Made by a program: the position numbers and the translations under genes. The notes beneath the pieces are model-generated. The model made no database searches, was not told the origin of the DNA, and saw only the letters and a list, made by a program, of their open reading frames with translations. Below, one piece after another: positions 53,234 through 62,258 of a stretch of 64,000 bases of DNA (its first letter is position 1; each line of letters starts with the position of its first letter). The DNA comes from Deltaproteobacteria bacterium (GTDB lineage: Bacteria; Bdellovibrionota_B; Oligoflexia; Oligoflexales; Bog-1112). Location: assembly GCA_020635195.1 (NCBI GenBank), contig JACKAG010000002.1:192224-256223 (forward strand). The letters run 5' to 3'.

Positions 53234-54389
53234 TGACATTAAAGTTTTGCATGTTGGAAAATACTATCCACCTTCTCCTGGAGGGATGGAAGTTATGGTG
53301 AAGGATATCGGCGATTATTTAAGTTGCCGTGGTTATCATGTTGATACCTTATGTTTCTGTCGGGATCAGCCCTCGTCTGTACGATTGCAGCGTGGCCGGG
53401 GACGGATTCTTCTGATGAAAGAGCTTATCCGGCTGAGATCTGCACCGTTTTCTTTCAGATATTTTTTCTGGATGATTGTTCATGCGAAAGAGTATGACAT
53501 TGTTCATATTCATCTGCCTAATCCCTCAGCGATCCTTGCAGGGTTATTACTGGCCTTCTTTCGTGTGAAAATGATTGTACACTGGCACAGTGATATTATT
53601 GATCAGAAATATCTGTATAAACTGATCCGACCATTTGAACAAATGTTGCTTCGAAGGGTAGATAAAATTATCTGTACATCTGATATTTATATGAAAAACT
53701 CACTTCCTCTGAAGAAATGGCAGAGTAAGTGCGTGATTGTCCCTCTTGGGATCTCCGATCCTTTTACTTCTGTCAGAGCGAATGATGAGAAAGATGATTT
53801 GTTAAGGAAGAAGTTTTTTTCGAAACAGATTCTGTTTGTTGGAAGGCTTGTTCCATATAAGGGTCTTTCGCATTTGATCCGGGCTATGAGTTTACTGGAT
53901 ACTTCATTTTCTCTTATCATTGCCGGAGATGGTCCCCTTGCTGAAGAACTGAATGAGCTTATTCTGTCAGAAGAACTGAGCCATCGGGTCCATATGATGG
54001 GCGAGATTTCTGATCAGCAGAAATATCATCTGATGCAGGAAAGTGGTCTGTTTGTTCTGCCCTCTGTGACAAAAAATGAAGCCTTTGGTATTGTCTTACT
54101 GGAAGCTATGGCAGCAGGGACACCTGTTATTTCAACTAAAATTACCGGATCTGCAACGGGTGTTGTGAATGTGAATCGTCATACCGGCTTTGTCGTAGAA
54201 CCAGGAAATATCCACGAAATGGCTGAAAGCATCGCTGAAATCTTCTCGGAATATAGTAAATACTGTGCATTTTCAAATCATAGCAGAGAGCATTATCTGA
54301 CACATTATCAAACGTCCACGGTCAATCCTATGGTAGAAAAAATTTATCAGGATGTATCCGTTGTTTCAGAAGGTCTACGTGATGTCTGA
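53226..54389 (+). CDS. Glycosyltransferase family 4 (GT-B)
   Basis: 387 residues from ATG 53226. The N-terminal motif KYYPPSPGGMEVMVKDIGDYL, then ILFVGRLVPYKGLSHLIRAM and the donor-binding LFVLPSVTKNEAFGIVLLEAMAAGTPVIST (E-x7-E) define GT4. It retains configuration and acts on a lipid-linked acceptor at the cytoplasmic membrane. The donor sugar cannot be told from sequence. It overlaps Wzy upstream and the next GT downstream (8 nt each). Confidence 0.9.
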   Translation: MNNDIKVLHVGKYYPPSPGGMEVMVKDIGDYLSCRGYHVDTLCFCRDQPSSVRLQRGRGRILLMKELIRLRSAPFSFRYFFWMIVHAKEYDIVHIHLPNPSAILAGLLLAFFRVKMIVHWHSDIIDQKYLYKLIRPFEQMLLRRVDKIICTSDIYMKNSLPLKKWQSKCVIVPLGISDPFTSVRANDEKDDLLRKKFFSKQILFVGRLVPYKGLSHLIRAMSLLDTSFSLIIAGDGPLAEELNELILSEELSHRVHMMGEISDQQKYHLMQESGLFVLPSVTKNEAFGIVLLEAMAAGTPVISTKITGSATGVVNVNRHTGFVVEPGNIHEMAESIAEIFSEYSKYCAFSNHSREHYLTHYQTSTVNPMVEKIYQDVSVVSEGLRDV

Positions 54390-55179
54390 AAAAGCTGAAA
54401 TTTCAGTTATTACTATTTTCAGAAATGAAGAAAAACATATCGAAGAAACGATTCATAGTCTTTTGCATCAGGATTTTCAGAATTTTGAATGCATTCTTGT
54501 TGATGGCCATTCCGAAGACCGTTCGTATGAAATCGCAGAATCTCTGATTCGTGGTGATGCACGATTTCATCTGATTCGTCAGATCAGCTACGGAATATCC
54601 AATGCATTTAATGAAGGTTTGGCGGCATCAGAAGCAGATTATCTTATGTTTCTTAATGCCGGAGACTCTCTTTCGGATGCTCAGTCTCTCGGGAAGGCGG
54701 CATCCCTTTGTCGTCTACATTCAGGAGAGATTATTGCATTCCGTTCCGAATATATGAATGAATCCGGAAAGTTGATGGGGAAGTTTTTTCCAGAACATAC
54801 ACCCTGCTTTGAAAAGCTTCCATGGTATTGTTCTTTGTCACATCAGGCAACCCTGGTTCCTGCTGAGTTCTTCCGGAAGACGGGAGGCTATCTTCCGGTG
54901 ATGAAAATTGCCATGGATTATGAGCTCTGGTTAAGGGCAATGAAATCCGGATATCGTCTGCATGCTTCAGATGTGGTGATTGCGCATCATCGTATTGGGG
55001 GAGTAAGCTTTAGTCAGCTGAGCCTGAGCCGCAAAGAAGTCATTCTGGCCAGAATCTTTCATCTTGGCTTCTTTCGTCTCAGCCTTTTAAAGGATCTGGT
55101 TCAGCTCTTTTTGATTTTCTGGGGGACAATAAGGGAGTCCCGTCAGGGCCGGGCTTCAGTTGTTTCGGGTGATATTTAA
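54382..55179 (+). CDS. Glycosyltransferase family 2 (GT-A)
   Basis: 265 residues from ATG 54382 (AGGT upstream). ISVITIFRNEEKHIEETIHSLLHQDFQNFECILVDGHSEDRS is a textbook GT2 start; LMFLNAGDSL supplies the DxD-equivalent, and DYELWLRAMKSG the C-terminal acidic motif. The closest layout is that of colanic-acid/WcaA-type GT2 enzymes. Its start overlaps the previous stop. Confidence 0.9.
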   Translation: MSEKAEISVITIFRNEEKHIEETIHSLLHQDFQNFECILVDGHSEDRSYEIAESLIRGDARFHLIRQISYGISNAFNEGLAASEADYLMFLNAGDSLSDAQSLGKAASLCRLHSGEIIAFRSEYMNESGKLMGKFFPEHTPCFEKLPWYCSLSHQATLVPAEFFRKTGGYLPVMKIAMDYELWLRAMKSGYRLHASDVVIAHHRIGGVSFSQLSLSRKEVILARIFHLGFFRLSLLKDLVQLFLIFWGTIRESRQGRASVVSGDI

Positions 55180-55216
55180 GTCATGTACATATAAAGATTT
55201 ATGGGTAGGAGAGTTG

Positions 55217-56296
55217 ATGGCCGCTGTGCTTGTCATTCTGGAAGATTCAAGTCAGAGTCAGTTTGGTGGAGGTCAGCGGATCTCTCTTGAAGTGATGAAG
55301 TGGGCTGATCTTGGGTCTGACACGATTTTGATTGATTCTGTAAACAGCTGGTGGCATCAGAAAATTCCGGATAGAATCCGGAGAGAAATTCTGGGAATCA
55401 GGCAGAGCAATTATCATTCTCTGCTCTTTAATCTAAGTTTTTTTTACAGGACTCTCCTGCTGCTCTTCCGGTTTTCTCCGCTTAAAATCTATATTACAAC
55501 GAGAAAACACATCCTTTCAGCATTTATTTATAAATGCTTGCGCCCCCGTGTCAAACTTGTCTTTCATGTCCATCTGCTTCCGACAGAACGGATGTTGTCG
55601 CGTATCTTTGACCGTCTGGTTCTTTCTTTTTGTCAGCATCTGATTTTTTCAAGTCAGTATACCTATCATCGCTTCTGGTTTTTAAGAGGATTTCAAGCTG
55701 TCCGCTCCTCTGTCTCTCCGCTGCCTCCACCAAAATGGAAGGAAAGAAGCTTTGATCTTCTGATCCCTTCAGATCCTCTTGTGATTGCTTATGTCGGAAG
55801 GCTCTCTCGTGAAAAGGGTGTTTTTTCTTTTCTGAATGCGATAGGAAAGCTTAAACTGGATCAGCCATGGCAGGCTTTGATTGTAGGTGATGGTCAGGAT
55901 CGGGAAGCGGTTCTGGAGAGGATAGCATCTTCACCTGTCCGGGAACGGATTTCTTATGACGGGATTACGGATACAGACTTTTCTTTTTACTCCAGGATTT
56001 CTTTACTTGTAATCCCTTCTTTTTATATTGATGAAACGCTTTGTCTGACCGCTGTGGAGGCAATGCAGGCAGGTGTTCCGGTTCTTTCTTCAGGGAACGG
56101 AAACCTTGGGATTTTTTTTCAGCAGGGGCTTCTTTCTGTTTTTGAATCAGATTCTCCGGAGCATATGGCCCGCAAAATAGAAGATTGTATTGCAAAATTG
56201 AGAGAGCGTTGTTATCGACGAAATTATCTGCCTCTGGAACAGGGAGAGTCTCGTTCCTTTGGAGCCTTTTATGAGGACATTCTCGGAATCTCCTGA
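55217..56296 (+). CDS. Glycosyltransferase family 4 (GT-B)
   Basis: 359 residues from ATG 55217, chosen because AGGAG stands 5 nt upstream; an earlier ATG at 55160 overlaps the previous gene. GT4 features are VIAYVGRLSREKGVFSFLNAI, ALIVGDGQDREAVL and LLVIPSFYIDETLCLTAVEAMQAGVPVLSS (E-x7-E). The N-terminus has FGGGQRISLEVM, the usual GGG acceptor loop. Confidence 0.87.
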   Translation: MAAVLVILEDSSQSQFGGGQRISLEVMKWADLGSDTILIDSVNSWWHQKIPDRIRREILGIRQSNYHSLLFNLSFFYRTLLLLFRFSPLKIYITTRKHILSAFIYKCLRPRVKLVFHVHLLPTERMLSRIFDRLVLSFCQHLIFSSQYTYHRFWFLRGFQAVRSSVSPLPPPKWKERSFDLLIPSDPLVIAYVGRLSREKGVFSFLNAIGKLKLDQPWQALIVGDGQDREAVLERIASSPVRERISYDGITDTDFSFYSRISLLVIPSFYIDETLCLTAVEAMQAGVPVLSSGNGNLGIFFQQGLLSVFESDSPEHMARKIEDCIAKLRERCYRRNYLPLEQGESRSFGAFYEDILGIS

Positions 56297-56327
56297 GTCT
56301 GTCTGGCATATGGCAGGGAGCTGAAAC

Positions 56328-57116
56328 ATGATATTTTCAAAAGAACATATTAAAAAGTCTTTTCCACGGGCTGCAACCTGCCTGAGCTATCTAAGGCATC
56401 GTTCTCCTGCAAAGCTCGTTCGGATGTCCGGAGGAGAATGTTCTTCTCTGGTACAGAGTATCAGAAAATATGGATATGTATTGAGGCCGGATTTTCTCAG
56501 CAGATCAGCATGTGATGCAATGAGATCCAGGATTCAGGCTTTAATGGAACAGCAGGAAGAGCAGATTCAGATACGCAGTGATAAGCGCTTTTTTGGAATT
56601 GAAAAATTTGATCAGGAAATCATGGCCTTTCATCTGAATTCTGAAGCGCAGAAGATTGCCAGTGCTGTTAATCTGGCTCCGTCATCTGCTGCATTTACCC
56701 TGGCCGGTTGGCTGAATACTGTGGATGGCTCCTCCGGAGAAGGCTGGCACAGAGATGGTTTTTTATCTCAGTTTAAGGCGATGGTTTATCTGACGGATGT
56801 GGGGGAAGATAATGGCCCCTTCGAAATTCTTGAAAAGTCTCATCAGCTGCGCCATATCCTCAGAGATATGGGAGCTGCTGACCTTGATTTTAGTCAGTAT
56901 CGTTTGCCAGATGAACAGGTCAGGATTCTGATAGATAAGGGTTATTATCAGCCCAGGCTGTTGACAGCAAAGGCAGGGACATTGGTTTATTTCGATTCAT
57001 CATCGATACATCGGGGCAGTCCAATGAAGGCAGGAGAGAGGATGAGCCTTACTACTTATTTTTTTGAGAATACAAGGATCGGACCTGAACTTTTTCGGCA
57101 GTTTAATATGACCTGA
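56328..57116 (+). CDS. Phytanoyl-CoA dioxygenase (PhyH)-family oxygenase
   Basis: 262 residues. It is an Fe(II)/2-oxoglutarate oxygenase: iron ligands H-x-D in EGWHRDGF and a distal His in SSSIHRGSP, with the following Arg (GERMSL) for 2-oxoglutarate. GPFEILEKSHQ is a typical PhyH segment. GGGAG before the ATG. It sits between glycosyltransferase genes, so the likely substrate is a sugar, a sugar substituent or a glycan lipid. Unusual in such loci. Confidence 0.85.
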   Translation: MIFSKEHIKKSFPRAATCLSYLRHRSPAKLVRMSGGECSSLVQSIRKYGYVLRPDFLSRSACDAMRSRIQALMEQQEEQIQIRSDKRFFGIEKFDQEIMAFHLNSEAQKIASAVNLAPSSAAFTLAGWLNTVDGSSGEGWHRDGFLSQFKAMVYLTDVGEDNGPFEILEKSHQLRHILRDMGAADLDFSQYRLPDEQVRILIDKGYYQPRLLTAKAGTLVYFDSSSIHRGSPMKAGERMSLTTYFFENTRIGPELFRQFNMT

Positions 57117-57131
57117 AAGAAAAGAAGTGCT

Positions 57132-58649
57132 ATGAGCTATCCACAAGATCAGCGAAATCTTTATACGTTTGAAGTGGATCTGGACGAGTCAATTGCAAAC
57201 GAGCTGAAAATGATCAGAGAAAACTGTCCAGGTGCTTTTTTTTATAAAGGACAGAATCTTGAATCTGCTTTTTTCAGACAGTTATTTTTTGAACTGATTG
57301 GAAATCCTTTGTTCCGGAATGCCTATCTTACGTCGCCGGGGCAGACGATTTGGCTCAGACGTGATATTCATGCAGGGATTTTAAGATCGCTTTGTGGCTT
57401 AAGCAGAGATCAGGTTCGATCTCAAAAGAGTCTTCAGAAGCGTTTTGTCCATCATATGATCCTTGGAATCTCATCCGTGAGATCGTTTTTTGCCAGATTT
57501 TTTCATCCTTCTGAGAAAGGGAAAGAAAAAAGGAAATCCTGTGATGATACTGCTGAACAGGGAAAACGACTTTTTTTTCTTGCCGGAGCTAAGTTTTATC
57601 GCTTTTTCAGGAATGTTCTGAGTTCTGATACGGATCATGAAACGGAGATCATCTTCTATTGTCCTCCTGATCGTGGGAAGCCTGCCACAGAAGGTGTCCG
57701 GATATTTTCCGGAGCCAGAGCTCTTTCCGTTTTCAGACTGAGTGCTTCTGTTCCTGCTGGTTTCAGAGACTTTCCTGCTATTCTTTTGTTGTTTGAAGAA
57801 ATTTGTGAGCTGCTCAGGAAAGAGACGCCGGAAATGGTCATTCTTGCAGAAGGAAATACCCCTGAAGATGAACTGATGTCGCGAGCCGCATCATTTCTGG
57901 GGATTCCGGTTGTGTGTGTGCAGCATGGGTGGAATCCTGTCATCTCATGTGGTTTCCGGAATTTGTCTTTTGATCTCTTTTTGACATGGGGATCAGTTTT
58001 TTCTGATATTCTTAAAAAATACAGCCCAGAGCAACGTTTTGTCGAGGTGGGACATCATGGGATTGAGGCTTCTTCTGCCATCAATCCAGACAAATCAGGG
58101 AAGGTTGTGAGCTTCTTTATGCAGTCACCCACACGATTTATCTCAGAAGATCACTGGAATCAGTGTCTTCTTTTGACAGAGACTCTTGCCAGGAAGTATC
58201 GGACTCAGACTTTTGTCGTCAGAAATCATCCGAATTATCCTTTTTCTGAGGAAGAGAGACACAGGCTTGGACTTTTGCCGAATATTGTTCTGAGTCTTCC
58301 GGAATATGAAACCCTTGATGATCTCCTCTCTCGTTCGTTGATTGCGATTTCTGTCTTCTCGACTGTATTGCTTGAATCGATGATCCGTGGAGTGATTCCT
58401 CTGATTTTTAATCCGACACCGATGCCAAGGTACTATCCTGATCTTGAAGCACGCTCCTGTGGCTTTGAGGTCAAAACAATCAAAGAAGCTCTGGAACGCA
58501 TGGAGCAGCTTTTGTCTGACGAGGAGCTCCGTGAGAGTTTGCTGCGATCCGCGGAAGAGCAGAGAAAGAGTTTTTTTATTCATACAGGGATGGAAGCAGT
58601 CCGCTCCTTGTCCGGCCAGTTAAAGATGTGCCGCCTTACGACCTGCTGA
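57132..58649 (+). CDS. GT-B-like capsule/surface polysaccharide transferase
   Basis: 505 residues. The N-terminal 200 are unassigned. The C-terminal half reads MVILAEGNTPEDELMSRAASFLGIPVVCVQHGWNPV, VVSFFMQSPTRF, FVVRNHPNYP and SVFSTVLLESMIRGVIPLIFNPTPM, matching the capsule-synthesis/CDP-glycerol-transferase-like GT-B fold (QHG and RxHP motifs, S-x-x-S-T-x-L-E-S). It probably transfers a sugar or polyol phosphate in the cytoplasm. Exact reaction unknown. Confidence 0.65.
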   Translation: MSYPQDQRNLYTFEVDLDESIANELKMIRENCPGAFFYKGQNLESAFFRQLFFELIGNPLFRNAYLTSPGQTIWLRRDIHAGILRSLCGLSRDQVRSQKSLQKRFVHHMILGISSVRSFFARFFHPSEKGKEKRKSCDDTAEQGKRLFFLAGAKFYRFFRNVLSSDTDHETEIIFYCPPDRGKPATEGVRIFSGARALSVFRLSASVPAGFRDFPAILLLFEEICELLRKETPEMVILAEGNTPEDELMSRAASFLGIPVVCVQHGWNPVISCGFRNLSFDLFLTWGSVFSDILKKYSPEQRFVEVGHHGIEASSAINPDKSGKVVSFFMQSPTRFISEDHWNQCLLLTETLARKYRTQTFVVRNHPNYPFSEEERHRLGLLPNIVLSLPEYETLDDLLSRSLIAISVFSTVLLESMIRGVIPLIFNPTPMPRYYPDLEARSCGFEVKTIKEALERMEQLLSDEELRESLLRSAEEQRKSFFIHTGMEAVRSLSGQLKMCRLTTC

Positions 58650-58665
58650 ACAGAGGGAGTCTGCT

Positions 58666-60429
58666 ATGTTCTGCGTAGAAGGGGAGCAGGAAAAAACTCA
58701 TATTTCCTCCTGTCGTGATCAGCCTGCTCCGATTGCTGTTTTTGCTTATAATCGGCCTCGTCATCTGTTCCGGACCCTTGAGTCTTTACGGAAAAATAAA
58801 CTAGCTTCTGACAGTGATCTGTATCTCTTTTGTGATGCCGAAAGGTCGCCTCAGGATCAGCCTTCTGTCAGGAAAGTTCGTGAATTATCAGAGCATATCT
58901 ATGGTTTCAGGCAGGTCTTTCAGGTTTTTAGAGAACGCAACTATGGTCTGGCAGATAATATCACGGAAGGAATCCGTTATGTGCTGGAACGTAGCGATCG
59001 CGTTATTGTTCTCGAAGATGATATGCTGACATCAGAGGCTTTTCTCAGCTATATGAATCAGGCTCTCAGCCACTATGAAGCGGATGAACAGGTTGCCAGT
59101 ATTCATGGCTATATCTACCCTCATCAGGAGCCTTTGCCTCAGTCTTTCTTCCTGAGGGGAGCGGACTGCTGGGGATGGGCTACCTGGCGTCGGGCCTGGA
59201 AGCATTTTAATCCGGATGGCAGATGTTTGCTCGAAAAGATCAGAGAAAGAGGACTGGAAGCGGACTTTGATTTTGGAGGAACTTATCCTTATACGGATAT
59301 GCTTGAAGGCTGGGTTCATGGAAAGAATAACTCGTGGGCTATCAGATGGTATGCCTCTGCTTTTCTCAAAGATATGCTGACTCTTTATCCGGGAAAATCT
59401 CTGGTCAGAAACATCGGTCTTGACGGCAGTGGCTCCCATTGCGATGCGACTACGTCGCTGGATGTCAGTGTGCATTCGGGGCGCATAGAATTGCAGAAAA
59501 TTTCTGTTGAGGAAGATACGGCTTCGAGACAGTGTGTCGAAAGAAGTCTGCATCAGAGCCGCTCTCTGCTGAGGCGTCTTTGGGCTCGCTCTGTGGATAG
59601 ATTTTCCGGTTTCAGCTGGCGCCCCATGCTTCGGTCTTTGCTTCCACCTTTTGTTCCAATGTTTTACCGTAGATATACAGGCCGTCATTACGGATGCCTC
59701 GGTGATTTTGCTTCCTGGGAAGAGGCAGAAAAGCTGGCAGGGGGCTATCATGCGGATAGTATTCTGGAGGATGTTTACCGTGCGGCCCTCAGAGTCAGGG
59801 ATCAGGAGCTTGTGTATGAGCGCGATGGCGTGCTTTTTGATGAAATTCAGTATTCATGGCCTTTGCTCTCCGGAATTCTTCTGGCTGCATACGGGAAGCC
59901 GGACCTGAGTGTGATTGATTTTGGTGGAAGTCTTGGAACAACATATTATCAGAACCTTAAATTCCTTGAAAAGATTCATCTGAAACGATGGAATATTGTG
60001 GAGCAGGAAAATTTTGTCAGGCTTGGGCAAAAAGAATTTTCAGATACTGTTCTGCATTTTTATCCGGGGATTAAAGAATCTCAGCAGGATCACAAGTCTG
60101 ATCTTCTGATTTTCTCAAGTGTATTGCAGTATCTTCCGGACTATCAGGGTTTTTTATCTTCTGTTTTAACTGAAAATTCATTTGACTATATTCTGGTGGA
60201 CCGGACACCATTTTCTCACGAAGACAGAGACATCATTACTGTCCAGAAAGTCCGGCCAGAGATTTACCGTGCGAGTTATGTTTGCCGCCTTCTCTCAGAG
60301 ACAGAATTACTCCTGCATATGCAGCTGCACGGATATCGCTGTCTTGAAAGGTTTTCAAGTCTGGCAAGAACCGAACGTTATCGGGAACAGGGATTTATTT
60401 TTGAAAATGAAAAAAGGCAGAACATATGA
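58666..60429 (+). CDS. Glycosyltransferase-TIGR04325 methyltransferase fusion
   Basis: 587 residues. Residues about 20-300 are a GT-A-type transferase: PIAVFAYNRPRHLFRTLESL, LFCDAER, NYGLADNITEGI and VIVLEDDM (DxD-like EDD), then WGWATWRRAWKHF. Residues about 345-587 match the TIGR04325 (LIC12133-type) putative methyltransferase family: FASWEEAEKLAGGYHADSIL, SVIDFGGSLGTTYYQNLKFL, WNIVEQENFVRLGQ and DYILVDRTPF. That family is common in O-antigen loci. Fusion to a GT suggests sugar addition and methylation of the same residue, possibly a capped chain end. Ends in an ATGA overlap with the next gene. Confidence 0.8.
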   Translation: MFCVEGEQEKTHISSCRDQPAPIAVFAYNRPRHLFRTLESLRKNKLASDSDLYLFCDAERSPQDQPSVRKVRELSEHIYGFRQVFQVFRERNYGLADNITEGIRYVLERSDRVIVLEDDMLTSEAFLSYMNQALSHYEADEQVASIHGYIYPHQEPLPQSFFLRGADCWGWATWRRAWKHFNPDGRCLLEKIRERGLEADFDFGGTYPYTDMLEGWVHGKNNSWAIRWYASAFLKDMLTLYPGKSLVRNIGLDGSGSHCDATTSLDVSVHSGRIELQKISVEEDTASRQCVERSLHQSRSLLRRLWARSVDRFSGFSWRPMLRSLLPPFVPMFYRRYTGRHYGCLGDFASWEEAEKLAGGYHADSILEDVYRAALRVRDQELVYERDGVLFDEIQYSWPLLSGILLAAYGKPDLSVIDFGGSLGTTYYQNLKFLEKIHLKRWNIVEQENFVRLGQKEFSDTVLHFYPGIKESQQDHKSDLLIFSSVLQYLPDYQGFLSSVLTENSFDYILVDRTPFSHEDRDIITVQKVRPEIYRASYVCRLLSETELLLHMQLHGYRCLERFSSLARTERYREQGFIFENEKRQNI

Positions 60430-61403
60430 TGCAACACTATTGCACCGCTTTCGACAGTGCGTATCTTTTAAAGGGGATTGCCCTTTATGAGTCTATGCTG
60501 CGCCATACTCAGTCCTTCCATCTTTATGTGATTGCATTTGATTCAGACTGTTACAGGATCTTGCGTTTATTAAATTATTCTCATATGACCGTGATCTCTT
60601 TATCAGAATTTGAATCAGATGACCTGCTTCAGGTGAAAGAGAGCCGTTCCGCTGCTGAATATTTCTGGACCTGTACTCCGTTTACCATCGCGTATTGCCT
60701 GGATCATTTTGCTCTGGAATCCTGTACTTATCTTGATGCGGATATTTATTTTTTTTCAGATCCTGGGATACTTATCCGCGAAATACCAGAAACATCTTCT
60801 GTTTTGATTACGGAACATCGTTATACGCCCTGCTATGATCAGACAGCAGTCAGTGGCAAATATTGTGTGCAATTTATGACCTTCAGGAATAACACAGATG
60901 GCAGAACTGTTCTTCGCTGGTGGCAGGATCGTTGTCTTGAGTGGTGTTATGCCCGCAGTGAGGATGGTAAATTCGGGGATCAGAAATATCTGGATCACTG
61001 GCCGGACCTTTTTAAGGGTGTTCATGAGCTGCGCCATATCGGTGGAGGTGTTGCTCCGTGGAATGTGCAGCAATACCGTTTTATCATGGGAGAAAAAAAG
61101 ACGGTCTTTATCCAGGAAGGGTCACAGGACATGCTCAGTCCTCTGGTCTTTTATCATTTTCACAGGCTCAGATTCCTGAGCAGAGGCTTTGCTGACCTTG
61201 GTTCTTACCGCTTAAGCAGTCGGGTAAAACTATTTATTTATCAGCCTTATCTGCGCCATCTGGAAGAGATACGCGCCAGGGTCCTGGAAAAAGATCTTCT
61301 GCCATCTGCCGGGAAACAAAAATTCAGTCCAGCTGCTTACTGGCAGTTTTTCCGGACTCTGCTCCGGAATTTCCGTAATATTGTTCCTGTTCGGACTTTG
61401 TAA
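60426..61403 (+). CDS. GT-A glycosyltransferase, GT8-like
   Basis: 325 residues. YCTAFDSAYLLKGIALYESML opens a GT8-like fold, and CTYLDADIYFFSDP holds the metal-binding DxD. FGDQKYLDHWPDLF and a conserved HIGGGVAPWN follow. The ATG overlaps the previous stop as ATGA (another ATG follows at once). Last gene of the plus operon; it converges on the SpoIIAA-like gene 30 bp away. Confidence 0.8.
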   Translation: MMQHYCTAFDSAYLLKGIALYESMLRHTQSFHLYVIAFDSDCYRILRLLNYSHMTVISLSEFESDDLLQVKESRSAAEYFWTCTPFTIAYCLDHFALESCTYLDADIYFFSDPGILIREIPETSSVLITEHRYTPCYDQTAVSGKYCVQFMTFRNNTDGRTVLRWWQDRCLEWCYARSEDGKFGDQKYLDHWPDLFKGVHELRHIGGGVAPWNVQQYRFIMGEKKTVFIQEGSQDMLSPLVFYHFHRLRFLSRGFADLGSYRLSSRVKLFIYQPYLRHLEEIRARVLEKDLLPSAGKQKFSPAAYWQFFRTLLRNFRNIVPVRTL

Positions 61404-61432
61404 GCGTCTTTTATCAGCTCCCTGCAAAAAGG

Positions 61433-62176
61433 TCAGGAGATTTCACGTGCCCATTGATTTGCCTGATTCAGCTGATCATAGGGAAAGTGCCTGATCTCTG
61501 CTTTCAGAAAATGTCCCCCGAGTTTTTCTGCAAGATCTGCAAGGGAGCTGTCGATGACCAGGGCAACGCGGCGGATCTTCTCGTGATGGTTTTTAATAAA
61601 GCTGATATGTCTGATCATGCTGCCGAGGTTTTCCCAGCCGGGAAAATGTTTTGCATGGATCACGAGGCCATTCAGATGGCCATTTTCCCGTATATGCGAG
61701 TCAACGGTGTGAGCCAGAATCTCGAAATTTACAGAACTCAGGGGAGCTGAAATGTTTACGTTAACGATACCAGCACTGCGGTCGAGGCTGTGGTCCAGCC
61801 CCAGTTCGCCAGAGTCGAGCCATTTTTTTGCTTCGGAAAGCTGGTCGTTAGTATAGGTGTTTACAGCACAGGGGATCAGACTGCCGGTGATATGAGCAAT
61901 ATTTCTCATCCATGGGAGATCTGAGACAAGAGCGCAGCGATCGATGGCATGCATGTAGCGCAGACCGACTCTGGCATCCTCCCAGGCTCCTTTGGCTGTG
62001 TAGCCTTTAAAATCATCGCCAAAGTGAAGAAGCAGGCGTGCTTTTTTGCCGGAAGTCTGGAATTTTTCCAGAACTGGCAGAATCACTTCCTGGTAATCTT
62101 CAGCAGAAATCTGACCGCTGGCAGAAATGATGACAACATCTTCAGAAGAAGAGTTTTCTTCAATCCGGAATCCCAT
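61433..62176 (-). CDS. Tandem SpoIIAA-like (STAS-related) protein
   Basis: 247 residues from ATG 62176, with GGGAGG upstream; an earlier ATG (62209) lacks a site. It holds two SpoIIAA-like (PF11964) domains: about 1-118 (VIISASGQISAEDYQEVILPVLEKF, LLLHFGDDFKGYTAKGAWEDARVG, DRCALVSDLPWMRNI) and about 135-247, with the same order (VNVNISAPLSSVNFEILAHTVDSHI, LVIHAKHFPGWENLGSMIRHISFI, RVALVIDSSLADLAEKLGGHF). Such domains are anti-anti-sigma-like or lipid-binding. It follows the hybrid kinase by 82 bp, suggesting a signalling partner. Confidence 0.8.
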   Translation of the reverse strand: MGFRIEENSSSEDVVIISASGQISAEDYQEVILPVLEKFQTSGKKARLLLHFGDDFKGYTAKGAWEDARVGLRYMHAIDRCALVSDLPWMRNIAHITGSLIPCAVNTYTNDQLSEAKKWLDSGELGLDHSLDRSAGIVNVNISAPLSSVNFEILAHTVDSHIRENGHLNGLVIHAKHFPGWENLGSMIRHISFIKNHHEKIRRVALVIDSSLADLAEKLGGHFLKAEIRHFPYDQLNQANQWAREIS

Positions 62177-62258
62177 CACGCACCTCCCTGATCTGTGCTT
62201 TTCCGCCATAGATTAATGGCTTCTTTCTTTCGGAGCAAGTACTCTCACCAGCACGGCT

